Position numbers and translations under genes: made by a program. The notes under the pieces were generated by a model, which saw only the letters and a program-made list of their open reading frames with translations, had not been told where the DNA came from and did not search any database. A stretch of DNA of 5,619 nucleotides. It comes from Syntrophomonas sp. UBA1376. Its GTDB lineage: Bacteria; Bacillota; Syntrophomonadia; Syntrophomonadales; Syntrophomonadaceae. How positions within the stretch are numbered: the first letter of the stretch is position 1; the number at the start of each line of letters is the position of its first letter. The DNA is taken from assembly GCA_002305535.1 (NCBI GenBank), contig DBRE01000041.1:1-5619 (forward strand), given 5' to 3'. This document shows, piece after piece, positions 1-5,619 of this stretch.

Positions 1-759
1 AATACTCATACCGGAAGTGGTGTTAACCAGAACTACCCCCAGGGTCATCGCTGAAATTATAGATCCCACATAAGATTCAAACAGGTCGGCTCCCATGCCG
101 GCCACGTCACCCACGTTATCGCCGACATTGTCAGCAATAGTAGCCGGGTTACGGGGATCATCTTCGGGTATACCGGCTTCTACTTTACCCACCAGGTCAG
201 CACCTACGTCAGCAGCCTTGGTATAGATACCTCCGCCCACACGGCCAAACAGGGCTATGGAACTTCCCCCTAGAGCAAAGCCATTAACTATACTGGGCTC
301 CTTAAATATCAGATACAGAACGCCAAGGCCTAATAAGCCTAACCCGGTAACGGTCATACCCATGACTGCTCCACCGGAAAAGGCTATTCCTAGAGCCGCA
401 TTCTGAGAAGTACGAGCTGCATTGGCGGTACGTACATTGGCTTTAGTGGCTACCGACATTCCTATGTATCCTGCTAACGCCGAGCAAGCCCCACCAACCA
501 AGAAACATATTGCCGTCTGCCAGGGGCTACTTTCGGCAGGCAGGAATATCCCTAAAACAAAGAATACAGCTACCACAAAAATAGCTATAGCTGTATATTG
601 CCGGTTCAAAAAGGCCATCGCCCCTTCATGGATATGTCCGGCAATCTCCTGCATTACGCTGTTACCAGGATCAGCTTTCGATACTTTGCTGGCCAGATAC
701 ACAGCAAAAAGCAGTGATAGAGCTCCACCTACTGGGGCAAACATCACGATATTTTCCAT
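1..759 (-). CDS. hppA: Membrane-bound ion-translocating pyrophosphatase (N-terminal 253 residues, runs off left edge)
   Basis: This integral membrane pump hydrolyses pyrophosphate to two phosphates and uses the energy to move H+ and/or Na+ out of the cytoplasm. Translating back from position 759 gives 253 open residues beginning MENIVMFAPVGGALSLL, with no stop before the window edge; the family is about 650-800 residues, so over half is missing. Visible family signatures are the pyrophosphate-binding motif DVGADLVGKVE (residues 184-194) and DNVGDNVGD (210-218), followed by GMGADLFESY (221-230). Hydrophobic membrane segments lie at roughly 5-24, 56-75, 83-104, 127-152 and 229-247. Asp225 and Glu228 have the spacing of the ion-gate pair D243/E246 of the Thermotoga maritima Na+-pumping enzyme, so Na+ transport is plausible (inference). 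The residue deciding K+ dependence lies outside the window. The start is fixed by an excellent Shine-Dalgarno sequence. The gene follows secG by 67 nt on the same strand. Family assignment is very secure; ion specificity is not. Confidence 0.96.
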   Translation of the reverse strand, partial: MENIVMFAPVGGALSLLFAVYLASKVSKADPGNSVMQEIAGHIHEGAMAFLNRQYTAIAIFVVAVFFVLGIFLPAESSPWQTAICFLVGGACSALAGYIGMSVATKANVRTANAARTSQNAALGIAFSGGAVMGMTVTGLGLLGLGVLYLIFKEPSIVNGFALGGSSIALFGRVGGGIYTKAADVGADLVGKVEAGIPEDDPRNPATIADNVGDNVGDVAGMGADLFESYVGSIISAMTLGVVLVNTTSGMSI

Positions 760-765
760 GTCTTT

Positions 766-776
766 ATCATCTCCTT
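766..776 (-). promoter_or_regulatory. Strong Shine-Dalgarno sequence of hppA
   Basis: Read on the minus strand this is AAGGAGATGAT, matching the ideal anti-16S sequence AAGGAGGTGAT at 10 of 11 positions. It lies 6 nt before the ATG at 759 and fixes the start of the pyrophosphatase, the first codon of which opens directly into the hydrophobic N-terminus expected of the family. Confidence 0.85.
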
Positions 777-826
777 ATATTAGCACGTACAAATCAATAA
801 TCTCACCCACAACTGATTCCAAATGG

Positions 827-1051
827 CTACAGCAATGATAAAAGCAGCGTACTGATAATGAAAACTACAGCAATATAGCCAGTCATTCTCGAAAAGAGAT
901 CATCCAGGCCTTTCTTTTTACCAAATATGGCTTCACTGCCGCCAGCTATGCTGCCTGACAAGCCGGCGCTTTTTCCTGACTGTAAGAGTACTGTAGCAAT
1001 TAAGGCAATTGTGCAGATGATTTGTACGATTAGCACTACGGTTTTTAGCAC
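827..1051 (-). CDS. secG: Preprotein translocase subunit SecG
   Basis: SecG is a small accessory subunit of the SecYEG protein-conducting channel in the cytoplasmic membrane; it stimulates SecA-driven secretion. The predicted 74-residue product has two hydrophobic helices (about residues 4-23 and 57-74) around the conserved loop LLQSGKSAGLSGSI (22-35), then AGGSEAIFGKKKGLDDLFSRM, close in length and pattern to the ~76-residue Bacillus subtilis protein. I place the start at the GTG at 1051, because an 8-base perfect Shine-Dalgarno (GGAGGTGA, 1064-1057) sits 5 nt upstream. An earlier in-frame GTG at 1060 would add three residues (M-N-D), but it is itself part of that Shine-Dalgarno sequence. 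The gene follows eno at about 80 nt and probably has its own promoter as well as read-through from the glycolytic operon. Placement of secG after eno is common in Firmicutes. Identity is secure; the start is likely but not certain. Confidence 0.95.
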   Translation of the reverse strand: MLKTVVLIVQIICTIALIATVLLQSGKSAGLSGSIAGGSEAIFGKKKGLDDLFSRMTGYIAVVFIISTLLLSLL

Positions 1052-1056
1052 GTCAT

Positions 1057-1064
1057 TCACCTCC
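1057..1064 (-). promoter_or_regulatory. Shine-Dalgarno sequence of secG, decides the start
   Basis: On the minus strand this reads GGAGGTGA, an uninterrupted 8-base complement to the 3' end of 16S rRNA. Spacing to the GTG at 1051 is 5 nt. The upstream GTG at 1060 overlaps the motif and so has no usable spacing, which argues for the shorter 74-residue SecG. Confidence 0.8.
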
Positions 1065-1094
1065 GTTCCACCACATTCCTAAGAACCATCCTAC

Positions 1095-1124
1095 ATTTTA
1101 ACATAGGAACTCATAGTAAAACAA
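1095..1124 (-). promoter_or_regulatory. Probable sigma-A-type promoter upstream of secG
   Basis: In the eno-secG gap the minus strand reads TTGTTT (1124-1119), an 18-bp spacer, then TAAAAT (1100-1095). A TGT immediately before the -10 hexamer (1103-1101) forms an extended -10 element (TGn). Start of transcription would fall near 1088, giving a leader of about 37 nt with room for the strong secG ribosome site. The hexamers match 4/6 (TTGACA) and 5/6 (TATAAT). This would let secG and hppA be expressed independently of glycolytic gene control. No clear operator or catabolite-response element is seen next to it. AT-rich gaps produce such matches by chance, so this is a prediction. Confidence 0.45.
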
Positions 1125-1132
1125 GAAAGCAA

Positions 1133-2416
1133 TCAGCTCAGATTATAGAATGCCTTTAACCCGCGGTAGCGCGCCATATTATCCAGCTCTTCCTCAATGC
1201 GCATAAGCTGATTATACTTGGCTACCCGGTCGGTACGCGCCGGGGCTCCGGTTTTGATCTGGCCGGCATTGGTGGCTACGGCAATATCTGCAATGGTCGA
1301 GTCTTCGGTTTCACCGGAACGATGGGAGATAACACAAGTATAGCCCGCCTCTTTGGCCATTTCTATAGTTTGCAGAGTTTCCGTCAGAGTACCGATCTGA
1401 TTTACTTTTACCAAAACACTGTTGCACACCCCGGTTTCAATGCCTCGGCTAAGCCGCTCCGGATTGGTTACAAACAAGTCATCTCCTACCAACTGTACTC
1501 TGTGTCCCAGTTTATCGGTGAGTAGCTTCCAGCCTTCCCAATCATCCTCGGCCAAACCATCCTCCAGGGATATCAACGGATAAGTATCGGCCAGCTGGAT
1601 ATAGAAGTCTACCATCTCAGCAGAACTCAATTTCTGACCACTGCTCTCCAAATGATAGTACCCATCTTTATATAATTCGGTGGCTGCCACATCTAAAGCC
1701 AAGTATATATCTTTACCTGGTACATAGCCGGCTGCCTTTATAGCTTCCATAATGACATCCAAGGCGGCTTCATTGGAAGGAAGGTTGGGCGCGAATCCCC
1801 CTTCATCTCCCACCGAGGTAGCCAGCCCTTTTTGCCCCAAGACTTTTTTGAGGCGGTGATAAACTTCCACACCCATGCGAATGGCCTCCGCCACACTGTC
1901 CGCCCCTACCGGCACGATCATAAATTCCTGAATGTCCACGTTGTTATCGGCATGTTGGCCTCCATTGAGAATATTCATCATAGGCACTGGTAGCTCTCGG
2001 GCGTTTACCCCGCCTATATACTGGTAGAGGGGCAGATCCAGGTAGTTGGCGGCCGCCCGGGCCACTGCCAAAGATACTCCCAGTATACCGTTGGCTCCTA
2101 ATTTGCCTTTGTTCGGAGTTCCATCCAGCTCGATCATCAGCTGATCGATCTCCACCTGACGGGTGGCATCCATACCGACCACCTCAGGAGCGATGATCTC
2201 GTTAACATTTTCCACTGCTTGGAGTACCCCTTTGCCCAAATATCTGGCCTGGTCTCCATCCCGCAGCTCCACAGCTTCATGAGCACCGGTAGAAGCCCCC
2301 GAAGGAACGATGGCTCGTCCCATGGTACCGTCTTCTAATACTACCTCTACTTCTACAGTGGGATTGCCTCTGGAATCCAAGACCTCCCGGGCAAATACAT
2401 CGATAATCGCACTCAT
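1133..2416 (-). CDS. eno: Enolase (phosphopyruvate hydratase)
   Basis: Enolase reversibly dehydrates 2-phosphoglycerate to phosphoenolpyruvate in the cytoplasm, using two Mg2+ ions. The 427-residue product has the usual bacterial length. The N-terminal domain opens MSAIIDVFAREVLDSRGNPT, with the mobile loop SGAST at 39-43. The barrel carries His155 and Glu164 in GGQHADNNVDIQEF, Glu205 in GDEGGF, metal ligands Asp242, Glu285 and Asp312, catalytic Lys337 in the signature LVKVNQIGTLTET, SHRSGETEDS (364-373) and Lys388; all expected active-site residues are present. An ATG at 2449 would add 11 residues (MIDAKVKGVKW) unlike any enolase N-terminus and lacks a ribosome site; the ATG at 2416 has GGGAG 8 nt upstream and gives the family start. 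It lies 61 nt after gpmI, with no convincing promoter between, so it is probably co-transcribed with the upstream glycolytic genes. Confidence 0.98.
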   Translation of the reverse strand: MSAIIDVFAREVLDSRGNPTVEVEVVLEDGTMGRAIVPSGASTGAHEAVELRDGDQARYLGKGVLQAVENVNEIIAPEVVGMDATRQVEIDQLMIELDGTPNKGKLGANGILGVSLAVARAAANYLDLPLYQYIGGVNARELPVPMMNILNGGQHADNNVDIQEFMIVPVGADSVAEAIRMGVEVYHRLKKVLGQKGLATSVGDEGGFAPNLPSNEAALDVIMEAIKAAGYVPGKDIYLALDVAATELYKDGYYHLESSGQKLSSAEMVDFYIQLADTYPLISLEDGLAEDDWEGWKLLTDKLGHRVQLVGDDLFVTNPERLSRGIETGVCNSVLVKVNQIGTLTETLQTIEMAKEAGYTCVISHRSGETEDSTIADIAVATNAGQIKTGAPARTDRVAKYNQLMRIEEELDNMARYRGLKAFYNLS

Positions 2417-2424
2417 CCATTTTA

Positions 2425-2429
2425 CTCCC
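2425..2429 (-). promoter_or_regulatory. Ribosome-binding site of eno, decides the start
   Basis: Minus-strand GGGAG lies 8 nt before the ATG at 2416. No comparable motif precedes the in-frame ATG at 2449, where the upstream sequence is A-rich (TAAAATAC). This supports the family-standard MSAII start. Confidence 0.7.
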
Positions 2430-2477
2430 TTCACCTTAGCATCGATCATGTATTTTAGTCTGCCTTGAGCTTTACAC

Positions 2478-4019
2478 CTATAGATCCAATAAAGAACGAC
2501 CGGTCATTTCTGGAGGTATATCGATCCCCAATAAATCGAGCAAAGTAGGGGCCACATCGCGCAAAGAACCATGGCTTCTCAGTTCACGGCCCCGATACTG
2601 TTCGGATATCAGGATAAACGGCACCAAATGGGTAGTATGGGCCGTTAGTGGGCCACCGGTGTAGGGGCAGACCATCATTTCGCAGTTGCCGTGATCGGCG
2701 GTCACCAATATATTGCCCTGCCGTTCCAAAACAGCCTGGACTACACGCTGCAGGCAGGTGTCCACCACACTGCAAGCTTCAACAGCAGCCTCCAGTATCC
2801 CAGTGTGCCCGACCATATCAGGGTTGGCATAGTTTATGATAATAACATCATAATAATCCCGCTGGATCTCACTGATGACCCGATCAGTCACCTCCACCGC
2901 GCTCATAGCCGGCTGCAAATTGTAGGTGGCTACCTGGGGAGAGGGTATCAGTACACGGTCTTCTCCCGGGTTGGGTTCCTCCACTCCGCCATTGAAAAAG
3001 AAGGTGACATGAGCGTATTTCTCTGTTTCCGCAATACGCAGCTGCTTGAGACCCTTCTGCGCCAAGACCTCGCCCAGAGTATTATTCAAGTTCTGGGGCG
3101 GAAAAGCTACCGGGACATTAATATCAGCATCATATTGGGTCATGCAGACAAAATGGATCTGGGGCCACTTGCTGCGCTCAAATCCCTTGAAGCTATCCTC
3201 CACCAGTGCCCGGGTCATCTGACGAGCTCGATCGGCCCGGAAATTGAAGAACACCATACTATCTCCATCTTCGATGGAGCCACGCGGGTGACCTTGTTCA
3301 TCCACTATTACAATCGGTTCGATAAATTCATCAGTAACGCGGTTCTCGTAACTGCTCTCTATGGCTGCCAGGGCATTGGGGGCTTTTTTGCCCAACCCTA
3401 GAACCATAGCATCATAACTGGCCTGCACCCGCTCCCAACGCTGATCCCGATCCATGCCGTAAAAACGGCCGGAAATGGTGGCGAATTCACCCACCTGCAG
3501 TCTATTCATGGTTTCCTGCAGTTGCTGGATATATAGTTGGGCACTGCGGGGAGCCACATCACGCCCATCCAGATAAGCATGGACATATACTCGAGGGATC
3601 TGCTGACGATGGCATAACTCTAAAAGAGCTTCGATATGCTGCATATGACTGTGCACTCCGCCATCGGACAATAGCCCCATCAAATGAAGCGCGCCGTTAT
3701 TTTTGCGGGCATGTTCTATAGCCGCCAAAAATACCGGATTGGTATAGAAGGAACCATCTTTTATAGCATTGCTTATGCGGGTTATCTCCTGAAAGACGGT
3801 GCGCCCGGAACCTATATTCAGGTGGCCCACTTCCGAATTACCCATCTGTCCCTGGGGCAATCCCACCTCATTTCCTGAACAGATCAGCTCTGTGTAGGGA
3901 TAGGAGCTGGCCAGTTCATAATAATTACCGGGCTCACAGATGCTTATAGCGTTATCGGCAGACGGGGAACGTACCCCCCATCCATCTAGAATCATTAATA
4001 CGGTTGGTTTTTTAGGCAT
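2478..4019 (-). CDS. gpmI: 2,3-bisphosphoglycerate-independent phosphoglycerate mutase
   Basis: This cytoplasmic enzyme interconverts 3- and 2-phosphoglycerate through a phosphoserine intermediate and needs Mn2+. It belongs to the alkaline-phosphatase superfamily and is unrelated to the cofactor-dependent mutase. The 513-residue product is close to the ~511 of Bacillus enzymes. Key residues, by comparison with the Geobacillus stearothermophilus enzyme: Asp12 in ILDGWG, phosphorylated Ser62 in GNSEVGH, His123 in SDGGVHSH, Asp154 in DGRD, Arg185, Arg191, Arg261 and Arg264 in NFRADRARQ, Lys334 in ETEKYAHVTFF, Asp401 and His405 in NPDMVGHTG, Asp442 and His443 in ADHGN, and the late metal-site region AHTTH (460-464). 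The ATG at 4061 would add a 14-residue leucine-rich tail lying within tpiA; the start at 4019 gives the normal MPKKPTVLMILDGWG opening. Its first 8 nt overlap the end of tpiA, and only a weak GAGG (4033-4030) precedes it. Confidence 0.98.
   Translation of the reverse strand: MPKKPTVLMILDGWGVRSPSADNAISICEPGNYYELASSYPYTELICSGNEVGLPQGQMGNSEVGHLNIGSGRTVFQEITRISNAIKDGSFYTNPVFLAAIEHARKNNGALHLMGLLSDGGVHSHMQHIEALLELCHRQQIPRVYVHAYLDGRDVAPRSAQLYIQQLQETMNRLQVGEFATISGRFYGMDRDQRWERVQASYDAMVLGLGKKAPNALAAIESSYENRVTDEFIEPIVIVDEQGHPRGSIEDGDSMVFFNFRADRARQMTRALVEDSFKGFERSKWPQIHFVCMTQYDADINVPVAFPPQNLNNTLGEVLAQKGLKQLRIAETEKYAHVTFFFNGGVEEPNPGEDRVLIPSPQVATYNLQPAMSAVEVTDRVISEIQRDYYDVIIINYANPDMVGHTGILEAAVEACSVVDTCLQRVVQAVLERQGNILVTADHGNCEMMVCPYTGGPLTAHTTHLVPFILISEQYRGRELRSHGSLRDVAPTLLDLLGIDIPPEMTGRSLLDL
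4012..4019 (-). other. tpiA stop / gpmI start overlap (8 nt)
   Basis: Minus-strand ATGCCTAA contains the gpmI start (ATG, 4019-4017) and the tpiA stop (TAA, 4014-4012) in different frames. The gpmI ribosome site is weak (GAGG, 10 nt upstream, inside tpiA), so gpmI translation probably depends on ribosomes finishing tpiA. The overlap is seen directly; the coupling is inference. Confidence 0.8.
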
Positions 4020-4770
4020 CAGCAATAGACCTCGCAATAGCAGCGAAGGCATTGACATCAAGACTGGCGCCTCCGATCAAAGCACCATCAATATCTGGCT
4101 TCGCCATAAAGTCCGTTATGTTGTCCTCACGCACACTGCCCCCGTATAAAATGGGAATGTCCCCAGCCACAGCCTGACCTACCTGAGCAGCCAGGTAGTC
4201 TCGGATAAAACCGATCATTTCCTGGGCATCATCACTGGAAGCATTTACCCCCGTACCTATAGCCCAGATAGGCTCATAGGCTATCACCAGCCCCTCGGCA
4301 TCCAATTCCAGATCAGTGAGACCCTGCTCCAGCTGTCTTCGAACCACTTCTTTGGCCAGTTGATCTTCTCTTTCCTGCAGAGTTTCCCCTACGCACAGGA
4401 TAGGAATCAGTCCCGCCTGGAGAGCGGCTGCCATCTTGCGGTTTATGTCCCTATCGGTTTCTCCTATTATCTGGCGACGCTCGGAATGCCCAATAATAAC
4501 ATATTGGCAGCCCAGATCCCGTAGCATCCAGGGCGATATTTCACCGGTGTAGGCACCTTTTTCTTCCCAAAAGCAGTTTTGCCCGCCCCAGTGGATGGAA
4601 GTGCCGGAAAACTGTTCTGCCAACAGATCCAAAGCGGTATAGGGTGGACATACTATCACTTCTACCCCCGTCAACTCAGCTGCGACCTGGTTTAGCTGCT
4701 GGCAAAACTGCCCTGCCTCGCGGCGGGTTTTATTCATTTTCCAATTGGCAATAGCCACTTTTTTACGCAT
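4012..4770 (-). CDS. tpiA: Triosephosphate isomerase
   Basis: It interconverts dihydroxyacetone phosphate and glyceraldehyde 3-phosphate in the cytoplasm, normally as a homodimer of TIM barrels. The 252-residue product matches the family's usual ~250. Visible signatures are the N-terminal NWKMN with Asn9 and Lys11, the loop GGQN (62-65) followed by KGAYTGEIS, catalytic His95 in IIGHSERR, the catalytic Glu166 in AYEPIWAIGTG with flexible loop 6 (about 168-179), and the phosphate-binding YGGSV (209-213) and GGAS (233-236). All catalytic residues are intact. GGQN in place of the more usual GAQN is a minor variation. The ATG at 4770 has AAAGG 8 nt upstream and gives the standard MRKKVAIANWKMN opening. 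It begins 20 nt after the pgk stop and its stop overlaps the gpmI start, so it sits in the core of the glycolytic operon with no room for a separate promoter. Confidence 0.98.
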   Translation of the reverse strand: MRKKVAIANWKMNKTRREAGQFCQQLNQVAAELTGVEVIVCPPYTALDLLAEQFSGTSIHWGGQNCFWEEKGAYTGEISPWMLRDLGCQYVIIGHSERRQIIGETDRDINRKMAAALQAGLIPILCVGETLQEREDQLAKEVVRRQLEQGLTDLELDAEGLVIAYEPIWAIGTGVNASSDDAQEMIGFIRDYLAAQVGQAVAGDIPILYGGSVREDNITDFMAKPDIDGALIGGASLDVNAFAAIARSIADA

Positions 4771-4790
4771 AATTCAAACCTTTCACATTC

Positions 4791-5619
4791 CTATGGTAAT
4801 ACTTCGGCCCTTTCTGCTACAGCTACTCCAGGTAGGGTACGACCTTCCAGAAACTCCAGGGTAGCTCCTCCGCCGGTAGAAATATGAGTAATATCCTTTT
4901 CCAGCCCCAGATTCTGCACAGCGGCAGCTGAATCCCCGCCGCCGATAACGCTTACTGCTGGAGATTCGGCGATAGCTCGGGCTGCTTCCCAAGTTCCTCG
5001 GGCAAACTGTTCGTACTCATAGACTCCCAGGGGACCGTTCCATATTATAGTCCGAGCCGTCCGAATGGCGGCGCAGAAAATTTCAATAGTTTGGGGGCCT
5101 ATATCGACAATCATTTTATCAGCTGGAATACTGTCAACCGGGCAGATGCCCCAAGCCGCATCTGCTGATATAGCATCGGCAGCGACTACATCTATGGGCA
5201 GCAGAATCTTCACATCCCGTTCCCGAGCGGTTTGCAATAGTTGAGCCGCTTCCTCCAATCGATCAGCCTCATGCATGGATTTACCGATAGAATGGCCCTG
5301 AGCTTTTATAAAAGTGTTGCCCATTCCGCCCGCTATGAGCAGTATATCCATTTTATTTATTAAGTTGCCTATCAAACCTAGTTTATCTGCCACCTTGGCA
5401 CCACCCAGGATGGCCATACGAGGTGATTCGGGATTATCCAACACCTGCCGCAGCATTTTTACTTCCTGTTCCATGAGCAAGCCCGCATAGGCCGGCAGGT
5501 AGTCAGCTACTCCTACGGTAGAGGCATGGGCTCGATGAGCTGCACCGAATGCATCGTTCACAAATACATCGGCCAGATCAGCTAGCTGGCGCGCATGGTT
5601 AGGATCATTTTGCTCCTCT
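4791..5619 (-). CDS. pgk: Phosphoglycerate kinase (C-terminal ~275 residues, start lies beyond right edge)
   Basis: Phosphoglycerate kinase transfers phosphate from 1,3-bisphosphoglycerate to ADP in the cytoplasm, one of the ATP-yielding steps of glycolysis. The frame is open from 5618 to the stop at 4791 (275 residues); the family is about 395, so roughly the first 120 residues are outside. The visible part begins EEQNDPNHARQLADLADVF, in the N-terminal domain, and continues VNDAFGAAHRAHAST, a strongly conserved segment. Then come GGAKVADKLGLI, the hinge-region GGMGNTFIKAQG, WNGPLGVYEYEQFARGT of the nucleotide-binding domain, and the C-terminal GGGDSAAAVQ and HISTGGGATLEFLEG. No frameshift or missing motif is seen. 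An internal GTG (5561) could be mistaken for a start, but conserved sequence continues upstream of it. It leads tpiA by 20 nt, the usual Firmicutes order, and gapA would be expected upstream. Confidence 0.97.
   Translation of the reverse strand, partial: EEQNDPNHARQLADLADVFVNDAFGAAHRAHASTVGVADYLPAYAGLLMEQEVKMLRQVLDNPESPRMAILGGAKVADKLGLIGNLINKMDILLIAGGMGNTFIKAQGHSIGKSMHEADRLEEAAQLLQTARERDVKILLPIDVVAADAISADAAWGICPVDSIPADKMIVDIGPQTIEIFCAAIRTARTIIWNGPLGVYEYEQFARGTWEAARAIAESPAVSVIGGGDSAAAVQNLGLEKDITHISTGGGATLEFLEGRTLPGVAVAERAEVLP

Noticed and set aside
777..782. TAATAT with a TGn extension just before hppA as a promoter
   Set aside because: No -35 match at 16-18 bp (TGAGAT at 17 bp), and transcription would start within the hppA Shine-Dalgarno sequence, leaving no usable leader.
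422..838. Plus-strand open frame of 138 codons opposite hppA and the secG end
   Set aside because: It is antisense to the conserved pyrophosphatase N-terminus, and its low-complexity Ala/Thr/Ile composition is what reversed transmembrane codons produce.
1091..1108. Possible hairpin in the eno-secG gap (CCTACAT...ACATAGG) as a terminator
   Set aside because: Only four consecutive base pairs form before two mismatches, there is no GC-rich stem and no following T-run; it overlaps the proposed promoter instead.
2417..2449. Longer enolase start at ATG 2449
   Set aside because: The extra 11 residues match no enolase N-terminus and there is no ribosome site; the ATG at 2416 has one and begins with the family sequence.
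2452..2457. TAAAAT on the minus strand in the gpmI-eno gap as a possible eno promoter
   Set aside because: No acceptable -35 hexamer at 16-18 bp; the sequence there is TAGGTG. The nearest TTG-type hexamer (TTGGAT) is 26 bp away.
2691..3401. Plus-strand open frame of 236 codons lying opposite gpmI
   Set aside because: It is entirely antisense to a fully conserved gpmI reading frame, resembles no protein family I recognise, and has no supporting gene context. Long antisense frames are expected opposite codon-biased genes.

Overview
The window carries one strand of tightly packed housekeeping genes, all read on the minus strand (right to left). In transcription order they are pgk (3' part only), tpiA, gpmI, eno, secG and hppA (5' part only). 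The gene order and the cofactor-independent phosphoglycerate mutase match the central glycolytic operon of Firmicutes (commonly cggR-gapA-pgk-tpiA-gpmI-eno, followed by secG). Strong Gram-positive-type Shine-Dalgarno sequences and a membrane pyrophosphatase at the end suggest an anaerobic member of the Clostridia, perhaps a syntrophic or fermentative lineage. That placement is inferred from layout and protein character, not from a database comparison.

Layout: 5619-4791 is the last ~275 residues of phosphoglycerate kinase. After a 20-nt gap, 4770-4012 is triosephosphate isomerase. Its stop codon lies inside the first codons of phosphoglycerate mutase (4019-2478), an 8-nt overlap suggesting translational coupling. 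After 61 nt comes enolase (2416-1133). An ~80-nt gap with a plausible sigma-A-type promoter leads to secG (1051-827), and a 67-nt gap leads to hppA (759 to the left edge).

How the genes work together: pgk, tpiA, gpmI and eno cover lower glycolysis/gluconeogenesis except GAPDH (expected just upstream, outside the window) and pyruvate kinase. SecG is an accessory subunit of the SecYEG translocon and often sits behind eno in Firmicutes. HppA couples hydrolysis of pyrophosphate to ion pumping, and its visible part carries the Glu position associated with Na+-pumping family members. Every catalytic residue I looked for in the four glycolytic enzymes is present.

There is no intergenic stretch over 300 bases. 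I see no RNA genes, mobile elements, CRISPR arrays or clear terminators. I find no convincing novel system; the points worth a second look are secG-to-hppA adjacency, the probable internal promoter, start-site corrections and the tpiA/gpmI overlap.
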